Of a stretch of 64,000 bases of DNA, positions 19,552 through 29,600 are shown piece by piece (within the stretch, counting starts at the first letter, position 1; the number at the start of each line of letters is the position of its first letter). Source of the stretch: Janthinobacterium sp. TND4EL3 (GTDB lineage Bacteria > Pseudomonadota > Gammaproteobacteria > Burkholderiales > Burkholderiaceae_D). The notes under the pieces were generated by a model. It was not told the DNA's origin. It ran no database searches and saw only the letters and a list, made by a program, of their open reading frames with translations. Both the position numbers and the translations under genes were made by a program. The stretch covers positions 168,566-232,565 of the forward strand of contig NZ_FTMV01000011.1 of assembly GCF_900156175.1 (NCBI RefSeq). Reading direction: 5' to 3'.

Positions 19552-19962
19552 TCATGCCGGCTTGCCGGTCACCAGGCCCACCTGGTTCAGGTCGATGCGG
19601 CGCAGCAGATCGAGCACTTCGACCACTTTCGCGTATTGCACGGCAGCATCGCCGCGCACGATCACGGGAAAGTCGGGCGTCAGGGCCTTTTCCGTGCGCA
19701 GGCGCTCTTCCAGCTCGGGCAGGGTGACGGGATAGGCGTCGAGGAAGACCTGGCCCGCGTTGTCGATGGTGATGGCCTTGGTCTTCGGTTTTTCCAGCGC
19801 CATGGCCGAACTGGCCTTGGGCAGGTCGACCTTGATGCCGGGAATGCTGGCGTTACTGGTCAGAATGAAAATCACCAGCACCACCAGCAGCACGTCGACG
19901 AAGGGCGTGATGTTGATGCCGCCGCTACGCTTGCGGGGGGTAAACTTGGCGGAGGTGGCCAT
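19552..19962 (-). CDS. exbD: ExbD/TolR-family proton-channel subunit
   Basis: The 136-residue protein has one transmembrane helix bearing the essential Asp (D23) in INITPFVDVLLVVLVIFIL, then a periplasmic domain ending VEVLDLLRRIDLNQVGLVTG. The start at 19962 (MATSAKFTPRKRSGG) follows GAGGGG; the ORF extends to 20055 only by reading into exbB. It lies 13 bp after exbB and 10 bp before tonB. With ExbB it forms the proton-driven motor. The gene is TolR/ExbD-like, and the neighbouring TonB supports the ExbD assignment. Confidence 0.9.
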   Translation of the reverse strand: MATSAKFTPRKRSGGINITPFVDVLLVVLVIFILTSNASIPGIKVDLPKASSAMALEKPKTKAITIDNAGQVFLDAYPVTLPELEERLRTEKALTPDFPVIVRGDAAVQYAKVVEVLDLLRRIDLNQVGLVTGKPA

Positions 19963-19975
19963 GGTTATGCGCCCC

Positions 19976-21745
19976 TCACGCCTGCTGCAGCACGGGACGC
20001 AGCTGGCGTCCGTCGCCCTGCTCTTCAGCAAGGCGCGTGGCGAATTCGTCGACAAAGACGGCCATATCGGCGACGATGGCGTCGGAACGCGACGACAGCC
20101 AGTTGTAGCCGAACAGCGCGGGAATCGCCACGCCCAGGCCGGCAGCCGTACACAGCAGCGCTGCCGCCATGCCCGGTGCCACCGAGTTGATGTCCACGGC
20201 GCCGGCCATGGCCGCCACGACGAACACCAGCATGATGCCGATCACGGTGCCGAACAGGCCCACATACGGCGCGCCTTCGATGGTGGTCGAGAGCCAGATC
20301 ATGCGTTTCGACATGCGCTCGCTTTCGCGCACCATCACGCCATCCATGGCGGCGCGGATGGCGCCGATCGTCGCGTTCGACACGGCGTTCAGGTCGTAGC
20401 CGCGGTCATGGCGGCGGCGCATCTCGTCGATGGCCACGTCATACAGGCGCCACAGCGAGGAATCCCTCTTCACGGCAGTGCTCAGCTTGCCGTTGCGCGC
20501 CAGGTGGTCGAGCGGCGCGCCGGCCGCTTCGTGGAAGGACTGCATGAATTGCGCGTTGGCGCGCGAGATGGCGCCATAGCTGCGGCCCTTGCCGATCATG
20601 ATGATCCACGACAAGACCATCATCAGGCCCAGCACGCCGACGACGATCCAGGCGTCGAGCGGCATGGCGGCGATGATGAAGCCGAAATGGCTCTTGCCCG
20701 CCTGCTGTTCATCGGCGCCAAATACGGCCAGGCGCGATTCGGAACCTTGCGAGACGGCGTCGGCCAGCAGCAGGGCATCGGGACGGGCCGTGCGCGACAG
20801 GCGCAGCTCGTCGATGGCGCCCGTGAAGTTGGCCAGGCCGGCCGTCGTGTTGACGTCGGCGCCCACCGAGGCGGCCGTGGCGAAGGCCGGCAGGGCCGTG
20901 GCCAGCGAGACGGCAGGACGGCCGCCCACGTACAGGGCCACGTTGTTCTTGTCGGCCTTGACGGCCAGGTGCGACCATTGCGCGGCCTGGATAGGCTGGC
21001 CCGGCTTGCTGCGCTGGCCGTTGACCTGCACGAAAGGCACGCCCTGGTCCACGCCGATCAGCAATTCACTGGCGCCGTCGCGGCGCGCATACAGCACTTG
21101 CTGTGCGCCCAGGCTGTCCGGGCGGACCCAGGCGGAGAAGGTGAACGGCGCGCCGGCGGCCAGCGCCAGCGAAGGCGAGGCGGGCAGCATCAGCGCTGCC
21201 GTGCCCAGGCGGGCGCCGGCGCCGATGACGGAACCGTCGAGCGCCGGCACGGCCGTCTGCGCGTGGTTGCCGTAGGCGGTGCTGTCGCGCGAGGGCACGC
21301 CAGGTTCGGTGAAGTGGTACACGAGGCTGTAATCGGGATCAAACGTGCGCTGGCCATTGCCGGAGGCGGGCGCCTTCGGGTTGCCGTAGTACATCCACAG
21401 CTGCTGCGGCGTACCTGCCGTGAGGGCCGGCACGTCGACCCAGATCAGGGCGATGCCCAGCAGCGGGTTGAATTGCTCGATCTGGTGGTTCAGCACGGTT
21501 TTATCGTCGCCGGCCACGAAGCGCAGGTCGGCGCCGTTGTCGCTGACGCCTTCGAAGTTGAAATTGCCCGAATGCAAGCGCAGCAGGACGGGAATGCGGC
21601 CGGGATCGCCGCCCACGGCGCCCGCCTTGGGACCGGCATCGACGGTGACGGGTTTGCGGTAAGCCCAGTCGGGCTGCCACCAGGCATGCGCCAGGCCGGG
21701 AACGAGCGTGCCCAGGATCGTGAGCAGGAATAATAAACGTTGCAT
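19976..21745 (-). CDS. ExbB/TolQ-family protein with large DUF2341 + LamG-like periplasmic extension
   Basis: The 589-residue protein is more than twice the usual ExbB length. A signal peptide (MQRLLFLLTILGTLVPGLAHA) is followed by a DUF2341-like domain (WAYRKPVTVDA to LWMYYGNPKAP, about 25-125) and a concanavalin/LamG-like domain (PFTFSAWVRPDSLGAQQVLY to GAIDELRLSRTARP, about 190-325). The C-terminal ExbB core has helices at about 361-383, 490-510 and 525-540. The channel-lining Thr positions are kept in GLFGTVIGIM and CTAAGLGVAIPALFGYN. It precedes exbD by 13 bp. The extension places a ligand- or glycan-binding type fold in the periplasm on the motor itself. I assign it to the ExbB side because of tonB. 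Confidence 0.88.
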   Translation of the reverse strand: MQRLLFLLTILGTLVPGLAHAWWQPDWAYRKPVTVDAGPKAGAVGGDPGRIPVLLRLHSGNFNFEGVSDNGADLRFVAGDDKTVLNHQIEQFNPLLGIALIWVDVPALTAGTPQQLWMYYGNPKAPASGNGQRTFDPDYSLVYHFTEPGVPSRDSTAYGNHAQTAVPALDGSVIGAGARLGTAALMLPASPSLALAAGAPFTFSAWVRPDSLGAQQVLYARRDGASELLIGVDQGVPFVQVNGQRSKPGQPIQAAQWSHLAVKADKNNVALYVGGRPAVSLATALPAFATAASVGADVNTTAGLANFTGAIDELRLSRTARPDALLLADAVSQGSESRLAVFGADEQQAGKSHFGFIIAAMPLDAWIVVGVLGLMMVLSWIIMIGKGRSYGAISRANAQFMQSFHEAAGAPLDHLARNGKLSTAVKRDSSLWRLYDVAIDEMRRRHDRGYDLNAVSNATIGAIRAAMDGVMVRESERMSKRMIWLSTTIEGAPYVGLFGTVIGIMLVFVVAAMAGAVDINSVAPGMAAALLCTAAGLGVAIPALFGYNWLSSRSDAIVADMAVFVDEFATRLAEEQGDGRQLRPVLQQA

Positions 21746-21801
21746 GACAGTGATTCTCCGAATTAAAGTCTAGAAAAGTGCAGTGCTGTTGAGCTGGCCC
21801 G

Positions 21802-23436
21802 TCAGTAGCTGGCCGACAGGTTGAAATTGATGCGGCGCACGTGTTTGTGCGTGCGCGGGCCCTCGCGCAGCGGATACGAAAAATCGATGCGGCCATTCAG
21901 GTAGCGCAGGAACTGGAAACTGCTGCCCACGCCCACGGACGCCAGGCCGAACAGGTCTTTCTGTTCCAGCATCGGATCGCGCAGGCGCAGGCGCGCGCCA
22001 TCGGCAAACGCATACAGACGCCAGTTTTCCAGGCGGCTGAAGTACGTCAGCTGCGGCGTGCGCCATTCGGCGGTGCCGGACACGCCGTAGTCGCCCGTCG
22101 CTTCGGCCGACAGGTAGCCGCGCACGGAGTTGGCGCCGCCGGCGGCCATCTGCTCGCCCGACACCAGTGCCGCGTCGGCCAGCTGGCCCGACAGGCGGCC
22201 GTGCAGCTGCGCGCCGCTGCCCAGGGTGTAGGTGGTGTTGGCGTCGCCCTTGAGCACGAGGAAGCTGGGCGAGGCCTTGTAGCGCTTGTCGTCATAGGCC
22301 GCGCTGTCGCTGCCGTAGCCGAACGAGGCGCGCGTGCCGGCCACCAGCGACAGGCCCAGGCCATACGTGGCCGCCTCCGTCTGCGCAAAGCCGTTATACG
22401 ACACGCTCAGGGGCACGTACTTGAGCGGAATATTGCTGCCCGTGCCATTGAGCTTGAGCGCTTCCTGGTTATCCTTGAAGTCGATGCCGGCGGAAAAGCT
22501 GTGCCACCAGATGCCGCTGTTGGGCACCGTGTAGTTGAGCTTCATGCCCAGCGCATGGCCCTTGCCCAGCACGCTGGTGCCGCCCGTGCTGGCCACGTTG
22601 CTGTTCGACTTATAGCCGCTCGCTTCCACGCTCCAGCCCTGCGTGCCGATGGGCGCCACGTACGAGGCGGACCACACGCGGGTCTGGTTCAGGTCGCCCG
22701 GCGTGCCGAAAAAGCTGATGGTGGCGCTATGCCCGAGCTGCCACAGGTTGTCGTGACCGACCGACATGCTGGTGCGCAACTTCTTCGTATCGGCGCTGTA
22801 GTCGTTGTTCAGGCCCACGCTGGCGCGCCACGGGCTGCTGTCGTCCACTTTCAGGTCCACGTCCATGGTGCCGGGCAGGCTGCCCTGCTTGACCAGCGGC
22901 ATCACCTGGCGCTTGGGGCCGCGGTTCAGCGCCGTCAGCTCGACCTGCGCCTGGGTAAAGTCGGGCACCGTGCCTTCCGTCAGGGCCGGCACCTGCTGGC
23001 GCACGTCGAGTGGCGAGTTGTATTGCGCGCCGACCACGCGCAGGCGGCCCACCTTGGTTTCGCTCACCTGCAGCACCACCACGCCCTGCTCCACCTGCTG
23101 CTCGGGCAAGTCCACGTAGACGGATTGGTAACCCCGGGCTTGATATGCCGCAACGAGGGCGTCGCGCGCCCCTTCCACGTCCTTCAGGGTGCGGCCAGGC
23201 CCCAGGAAGGGCGTGACGGCCGCTTCGATGGCGCGGGCGTCGAGCACGGTATTGCCGCGCACCAGGTATTCCTCGATGGTCACTTGCCGTTCCGGCGCGG
23301 CCACGGGAGCGGCCGCCGGGACCGCATCCTGGGCGCGCGCCATGCCGGGCAGCGCCAGCATCGCCAGGCACAGCAGGCTCAGGGCGGTAGCGGGCGCCTG
23401 CGGCGCGCCATTACCTCGTTTCTTCATCTCACGCAT
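21802..23436 (-). CDS. TpsB two-partner secretion transporter (ShlB/FhaC/HecB family)
   Basis: Outer-membrane Omp85-superfamily transporter for the adjacent TpsA. The 544-residue protein has a signal peptide to about residue 35, a POTRA domain (VTIEEYLVRGNTVLDARAI to VVVLQVSETKVGRLRVVG, about 50-135), a second POTRA-like stretch to about 205, then a 16-stranded-type barrel. The conserved loop-6 tip motif is present as NSVRGYL (about residue 438). The C-terminus ends in an aromatic residue (NLSASY), as for BAM substrates. It lies 189 bp downstream of tpsA, with a strong stem-loop in between, and 56 bp upstream of the exbB-like gene. Confidence 0.92.
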   Translation of the reverse strand: MREMKKRGNGAPQAPATALSLLCLAMLALPGMARAQDAVPAAAPVAAPERQVTIEEYLVRGNTVLDARAIEAAVTPFLGPGRTLKDVEGARDALVAAYQARGYQSVYVDLPEQQVEQGVVVLQVSETKVGRLRVVGAQYNSPLDVRQQVPALTEGTVPDFTQAQVELTALNRGPKRQVMPLVKQGSLPGTMDVDLKVDDSSPWRASVGLNNDYSADTKKLRTSMSVGHDNLWQLGHSATISFFGTPGDLNQTRVWSASYVAPIGTQGWSVEASGYKSNSNVASTGGTSVLGKGHALGMKLNYTVPNSGIWWHSFSAGIDFKDNQEALKLNGTGSNIPLKYVPLSVSYNGFAQTEAATYGLGLSLVAGTRASFGYGSDSAAYDDKRYKASPSFLVLKGDANTTYTLGSGAQLHGRLSGQLADAALVSGEQMAAGGANSVRGYLSAEATGDYGVSGTAEWRTPQLTYFSRLENWRLYAFADGARLRLRDPMLEQKDLFGLASVGVGSSFQFLRYLNGRIDFSYPLREGPRTHKHVRRINFNLSASY

Positions 23437-23568
23437 ATTCCATTCACCTCAAATTCAATCGGTTGCCCTACCCGGTAGCGCGGTGCTGAGCGCCATGTTC
23501 AGCAAGACAGTTCCTAGACGCACGCCGCGCGCGCGGACTGCCGTTTGTCATCAAATGTTCATAAAACT

Positions 23569-23596
23569 CCGGCCGCGACGCTGGCGCCGCGGCCGG
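23569..23596 (-). terminator. GC-rich stem-loop between tpsA and tpsB
   Basis: Perfect 9-bp stem CCGGCCGCG (569-577) / CGCGGCCGG (588-596). On the minus strand it is followed by AGTTTTATG. It lies 29 bp after the tpsA stop. It may attenuate or process the transcript so that tpsB and the energy genes are made at a different level from tpsA. Confidence 0.55.
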
Positions 23597-23625
23597 AATG
23601 GCGAAGCTGCGCGGTCAGCCAGGCC

Positions 23626-26600
23626 TTACGGCTGCAGGCCGCGCCGCTCGTTCGGCGTCAGCGCCTGCAGCTGCGGCGCCGTCAACGGCCCCGCGCCCAG
23701 CACCTGCACCACGCCTGCCGGCTGGTAGTTCGACGCCTGCGGCTCGCTGCCCTTGCCTTTGCCGGCGCCGCCCTCGTCCGCCTGCTCGTTGCCAAAACCC
23801 AACACTTTCACCGTGAACAGCGAAGGCTGGGCCTGGCGCGCGGCGGCCCGTTCGCGCTGCAGCACGTCCTGCGCCGCCGTCACGGCCTGCGTCGCGGCCG
23901 CGCTGGCGTTGCTCAGTGCGCCCACGTTCACCGAAGCGACGGTCGGCACGCCCGTGGCCTTGCCCTGCACCTGGATGTTTTCCGCATTCACCACTTGCAG
24001 CGCTGCCAGGTTGACGTTGCCCGAGACGCGGATGCCCGCCTCGCCCGCGTCGATGGTGCCCAGCGGGGCGATCAGGTCGATGTCGCCGGGCGGCACCTCC
24101 GGGATCGGATTGAGCGTGGCGATGCCGGCGCCCGTCGTCGGGGTGCTCGGCGACAGGCTGACGAGGCCGATGCTGTCGTATGCGCGGCGCTGCGGCGTGT
24201 AGACAACGGTGGACTTGGTGCCGCGGCCCGCGTTGATGTCGCCCGTGGCCGACCAGGCCAGGATGTTGCCGCCGAAGGTAGTAAAGATGCGGCTCTGGCC
24301 CAGCAGGATGCTGTCTTTCGCATACATCTGGATGTCGCCCTGTCCCTGTGTCAGCACGCCCGAGCCTTCGCCCGGCGCATAGCCGCCGTCCACGCCGATC
24401 AGCGCCCGCCCGCCCGGCACCGTGATGCCGATGTCGCCGCCGAAATCCGTGTGGATGCCGGTGTCGTTGACGGTCACGTAAGGCACGTTGTAGTCAGGAC
24501 GGCCCGCCTCGGCCCATTCCTGCGGGCTCAGGTAGCGCACGCCCGCGACGGGCCGCTTGGTGTACACGCCGCTGTATCCGCTGACGGTGTACAGCGCGCT
24601 GCTGAACATCGTCAGGTCGCCCTGGTACTCGATCTTCTTGCCCGCCTTGTCCTGCGCCGGGAAGAGGGTGGCGATGGCTACACGGCCGCGCAGATAGCTG
24701 CCGCGGCGCACGCCGTCCGGATCGTTGTACTCGCGCCCGGCCGCCTTCAGCTCGGCGAAGTAGACGTTGCTCAGGTACACCTGCTGCTGTTCCTTCGGCA
24801 AGGCGGCAAAGAAGCTGCGCGCATCGGTGGCCGGGTCGTAGCGGATGCCCAGGCCGCTGTCGCCGCCAAAACGCGTCGTCAGCCAGTTCACCAGGTGCAG
24901 CTGGCTGACCTGCGCGTATTCGCGCGCCAGGTCGCGCCGCACGCCGCCCGTCTGCGCCCCTGCCCTTTCCAGTTCGGCCTGCTTCGTGCCGAGGAAGGCG
25001 GCAGCGCCCGCCTCGTCGCCGCTGTAGGCAAACTGGCCGCGCAGCCAGTCGGCCAGGGTCAGCTTGCCGCCGTAGACGTACACGGCGCTGCCGGCCTGGT
25101 CGGCCAGCGGCTTGCCCGGGTCGGCCAGCTTGGCCGGATCCAGGTAGCGCGCCGCGAAAGCCGCATAGTCGGGACCGTTGCGGCCCACGCCGGCGGCCAC
25201 GCTGATGCCGGCGCCATCGCCGCGCTTGTCCTGGCCGACATGGACGATGGAGCCGAGGCTGCGCAATTCCGCCTTGTCGGCCATGTACAGGTCGCGCCCG
25301 GCGCTCACATTGAGCTGGCCCGGCCCCGCCACATAGAAGGTGCTGTAGCGGATGTCGCGCCCGGCGCTGACGACGGAAACGTCGTCGGCATGGCGGTGCA
25401 CGAACAGGTTGCCGCGCGCCGACGAGCTGCCGAAGACGACCGGCTTTTCCGGCAGCTCGGGACTGTTGGCAAAGGGCTGGCCGGTCCATCCCGCCGCGCC
25501 GTCCGGCACGCTCTCGACGTTGCCGAGCGGCGTGCCGGAGTTGACGATGTCGCGTCCGGCGCGCACGGCCACGGCGCCGCCGCCCTCGTACCACAGGCCC
25601 AGGGCGCCGCTGACGCCTTTCAGGTTGCCCCGGTACACGATACCGCCCGTGCGCAGGCCGACGATGTCGCCGCTGTTGGCATAGAAGTGCGCGGGCAACT
25701 GGCCTGCCGGCACATAGTCGGAGACCGTCGGCGGGGTCATGCTGAACAGCGGATACACTTGCTGATTGGCATCGCTGGCGCCATTCGACGTCGTACCAAA
25801 CCATTTCAATGCCCCTGGCGCCAGCGCATCGGCGCTGACGTTATGCAGCGGCAGCAGGCCGAACCAGACCTTGTCCAGTGCGCCGACGAAGCCCGGATTG
25901 AATGGATTCGGCAGCATGCGCGGGTCGGCGCCCGATGGCGTGATCGGATAACCGGCCGCATGGATGGAGTCGGCGGCCAGCATTTCCAGCTGGCCCGTGC
26001 CCGTCCTGACAAATTGCGGCGCCACCGGCGACGGCGCCAGGATCACGCCGTTTTGCGGCATGTCCACCTTGCCGCCATCACCACCCAGCCTGCCCAGGCT
26101 GGCATTGCCGTAGTACAAGCTGCCGCTGGCGGCCACGGCGCGCAGCACGGACGGCATGACGAAGCGCCCGTCCGTCGGCGCGTGGTTGTCGCCGGCCATC
26201 GCATTGATCCAGGACGAGGTGGGCGTCAGGTTGCCTCCCGCGCTGAACAGGTCGATGGCCGTGGCCGGCGTCCACAGCGAGAACCAGCTCCAGCCTTCGC
26301 CGGTGCGCTCCACGCCCTGGTAGCTGAACGGCGAGCCATAGCCCAGTTGCTTCACGCGGCCCGCATCGGCCACGCCGCCCAGCACCACGTCGCCGCGCGC
26401 ATCGATGCGCACGCCGCTGTCGCCCGGTACCAGGATGGGCCCGCCGCTGGCGATCGCCGTGCCCGCCGTGTAGGTTTCATACGGCCGCGATTCCGTCGGA
26501 TCGGCGCGGTCGAAGCGCAATTCGATGCCGCCCACGGCGCCCGCCTCCAGGCGCAGTGCGCCACGCAGGTTGGTGAAGGTGCTGTTGAGCGTGGGGTACT

Positions 26601-29600
26601 GGCGCTCGAAGCGCGTATCGGCATTCGCGAAGTCGCCGTTGCGGTCGAAACTGCGCACCTCGGCCACGGGGTTCAGCCCGCCGCCGATGCGGATATCGAG
26701 GTCGCCGCCGCCCGTCAGCAGCAGCTTGCCGTCCGGCGTCACCCTGCCCGTGCTGCCCACGGCCACGTTCAGGCCCTGGCTGCGCGGCGCGAACTCGCCG
26801 CCCGGATCGGCGCGCGAGGCCAGCATGCCGGCGTCGCCGCCCGCCTGCAGCAGCAGATTGCCGCCGCCCAGGGTGCCGATGCCCGTAAAGCCCGACAGCC
26901 CCGGCAAGCCCGAGAACAGGTCGACGCCTTCGGGACGCGCGACATAGGTGCCGAAATTGATCCACCATGCCGTCGGCACGCCGCCCCCCGTGCTGCCGCT
27001 GCCCTGGCGCCACAGCCAGGTGCCGATGTCGCTGCTGTCCTGCTGCGCGCGCAGCCAGCCGATGGCATCCTCGCGGCGTTGCGTGGAGGTGCCCAGCGTA
27101 TCGCCCTTGACGTCGCCCTGGGCGCGCAGCAGCAGATTGCCGCCGTGCTCGGGATACCAGGCGCGGTACAGGCTCTGGCTGCCGCCATCGACAAACGGCG
27201 TAAAGTCCGTGCCCAGCGCACCGAGCAGCTGGCCCTTGGCGTTCAGGCCGCGCGGCAGGTTGAACAGATCCTTGCCGCCGACCAGCGGCGAGGCCGACTG
27301 CGTGCCCGCCGTGTAGACGCCATACAGCGAACGCATGTCGAAGTCGCCCGCGGCCAGCAAATCGAGGTCGCCCGTGCCCGTGCGCAGCACGCTGAACAGG
27401 GGCTGACGCGCCGGCTCCACGCTGGTCACCTCAACGGGGGGCGTGCCCTCCTCCACCTTGATCACCAAGTGCGCAAAGTACTCCAGCATGATTTCCTCGT
27501 TGCCAAAGTCTTCGATATTGACGGCGCCCGATGGGTAGCCCTCGGCGATGGCCGCTTCGCTGTAGATATATTTGGCCGGCGAACCCGTGCCCGGCACGAT
27601 GGAAGTCACCGCGCCCAGGCCGTAATGCGCATCGGCCAGCATCAGATGGGCGTCCTTCGCATGCGGCTTCAACGCGCGCGTGTCGGCCGCCGCCGTATCG
27701 GCGCCACCCACCAGGCGCAGCGACCACGCTTGCGAACCCTGGGCCAGCATGGGCGCCAGCGCCAGATTGCGGCCCTGGCTTCCGCTGCCATCCGCGCTGC
27801 GCAGCGACACCATGGTGACGTCGCCCGGCAGCCTGACCACCGTGCCGGCAGGCAGCACGCTGCCCTTGTCCAGCGCCAGCGCCGAGGCCAGCACCACGCC
27901 ATTGACGGCATTCGTGCTATCGGCCACGTCCCACGGCCGGCCTTCCGGGAAAGGCAGGGCCACGTTGGCCGGCCACACCATGGCCGCCACCCGGGCCGCG
28001 CCAGGCAGGCGCAGGCCGGCATCGAGCTGCATCCCGCTCGATAAGGTCAACGCCTTGGGCAAGACCGTGCCGGCCGCGTACAGCACGCTGCCGTCGGCAT
28101 TGCGCACGGCGCCGCCCAGCACGCTGCCTGCAGGCAAGTCCAACTCCGCCGTCAAGGTCGCGCGCGCCGCCAGCAAGGTGCCGCTGCGCAACTCCATGGC
28201 TTTCATCGGCACGGCGAAATTGACGCTCGTGCCCGATTTGAAATACGTGTCTTCGGCCAGGGTCACCAGGCCCGCTTGCGGCACGACGACCTCGCCGCCC
28301 CACGGCAGCCGGCCTTTCACCAGTTGCCAGCCCTTGTCATCCATCGTGACGGGCAGGACGCTGGTATCGAAACCATCGGTGATGCTGCCAAAGACGCTGA
28401 GCTTGCCACCGGCGCGCAGCACCAGCGCACCGGCCTCGCCCGAGCCGTACACGCCGCTCAGGCGCGCCAGCGGATTGACGCCGTCGTAGCGATGGCCGGA
28501 CAGGTCGATATCGCCATCGATATGCAGGTCGCCGCCCGGCGTGGCGCTGACAATCTCGACGCCTGGGCGCAGGTGGAAAGCGTTGGCGTCGCCGCGCAAG
28601 CCGCGCAGCTTGTTGTTCATCAAGTTGCCGTTCGCCAGCGCATTGGCCATGAAGACTTGGCTGTCCGCGTGCTTCTCGTCCAGGTAAGCCTGGTTGATGC
28701 CCTGGTAGCTGCGGCCGTCCGCATCCTTGCCCGTGCCCGCTGGCGCATCCTTGTATTGCCAGAAGGCATTGACGTTGATCGTGCGCGCGCCGGCGATGTT
28801 CAGCGCGCCGGCCGCGTCGATGTCGATGTCGTCGCCCGTGGCGCCGCCCAGGCGGCGCGCGTTCAGGTCGATGCTGCCGTAGTTGCCGCCCTTGTCTCCG
28901 CTGCGCAGGTCGAAACGCGCGCCGTTTTCCAGGGTCAGGCGGCCGCCAGGCGCGGCCAGTTCGATCACGGCGCGGTTTGGCGCCTCGATCACCTGGCCAT
29001 AGCTGTCCGTGCGCAGCACCGTGCCGTGCGCATCGAGCACGGCGCCGGACTGAATGGTGACGCCGTCGCGGCCGGCCAGGCGGATGCTGCCCACCTGTTC
29101 GCCGCTGGCGTCGATGCGGCCATTCACCGTCAGGCTGCCGCCGTCGACGGAGACGCTCACTTCGCGCGCCTTGAGCTCGTCGCCAATGGCCAGATTGCCC
29201 TGTTTGAGCTGGAAGCTGCGGCTGCCGGATACCTTGCCCGTGTTCAGGCGCTGGTTCAAGCCGGCGAAGTCGGCGACATGCTGGGCGCGCAACTCCAGGC
29301 CGCCCGCCGCGTAGGCTACCTGGGTGCCGCCCGCGTCATAGCTGCCGCTGGCGCCGCCCAGCAGGGTGCCGCGCAAGTCGGCCGTACCCGCCGCCTCGCC
29401 CGTGGCGATCACGCTGAGCTTGCCGGCGCGGTTGTTCACGGCCGACACGTCGATCACGGAAGCGGCCGCCTGACGCACGTCGCCCTCGCGGCTGTCGAGG
29501 ATCACGTCACCGCCCCAGCTGTACTTGCTGGTGTCGTAGAAATCGATCTTGCGGCCCGCCAGGTCCAGCTTGGCCTTGTCACCCAGCAATACATCGCGCT

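Noticed and set aside
23545..28044. 1499-codon plus-strand ORF antisense to tpsA (also 28276-30945 and 32863-37350)
   Set aside because: Low-complexity His/Arg/Ala-rich translations with no recognisable domain; they mirror the GC-rich codon pattern of the real TpsA gene on the other strand.
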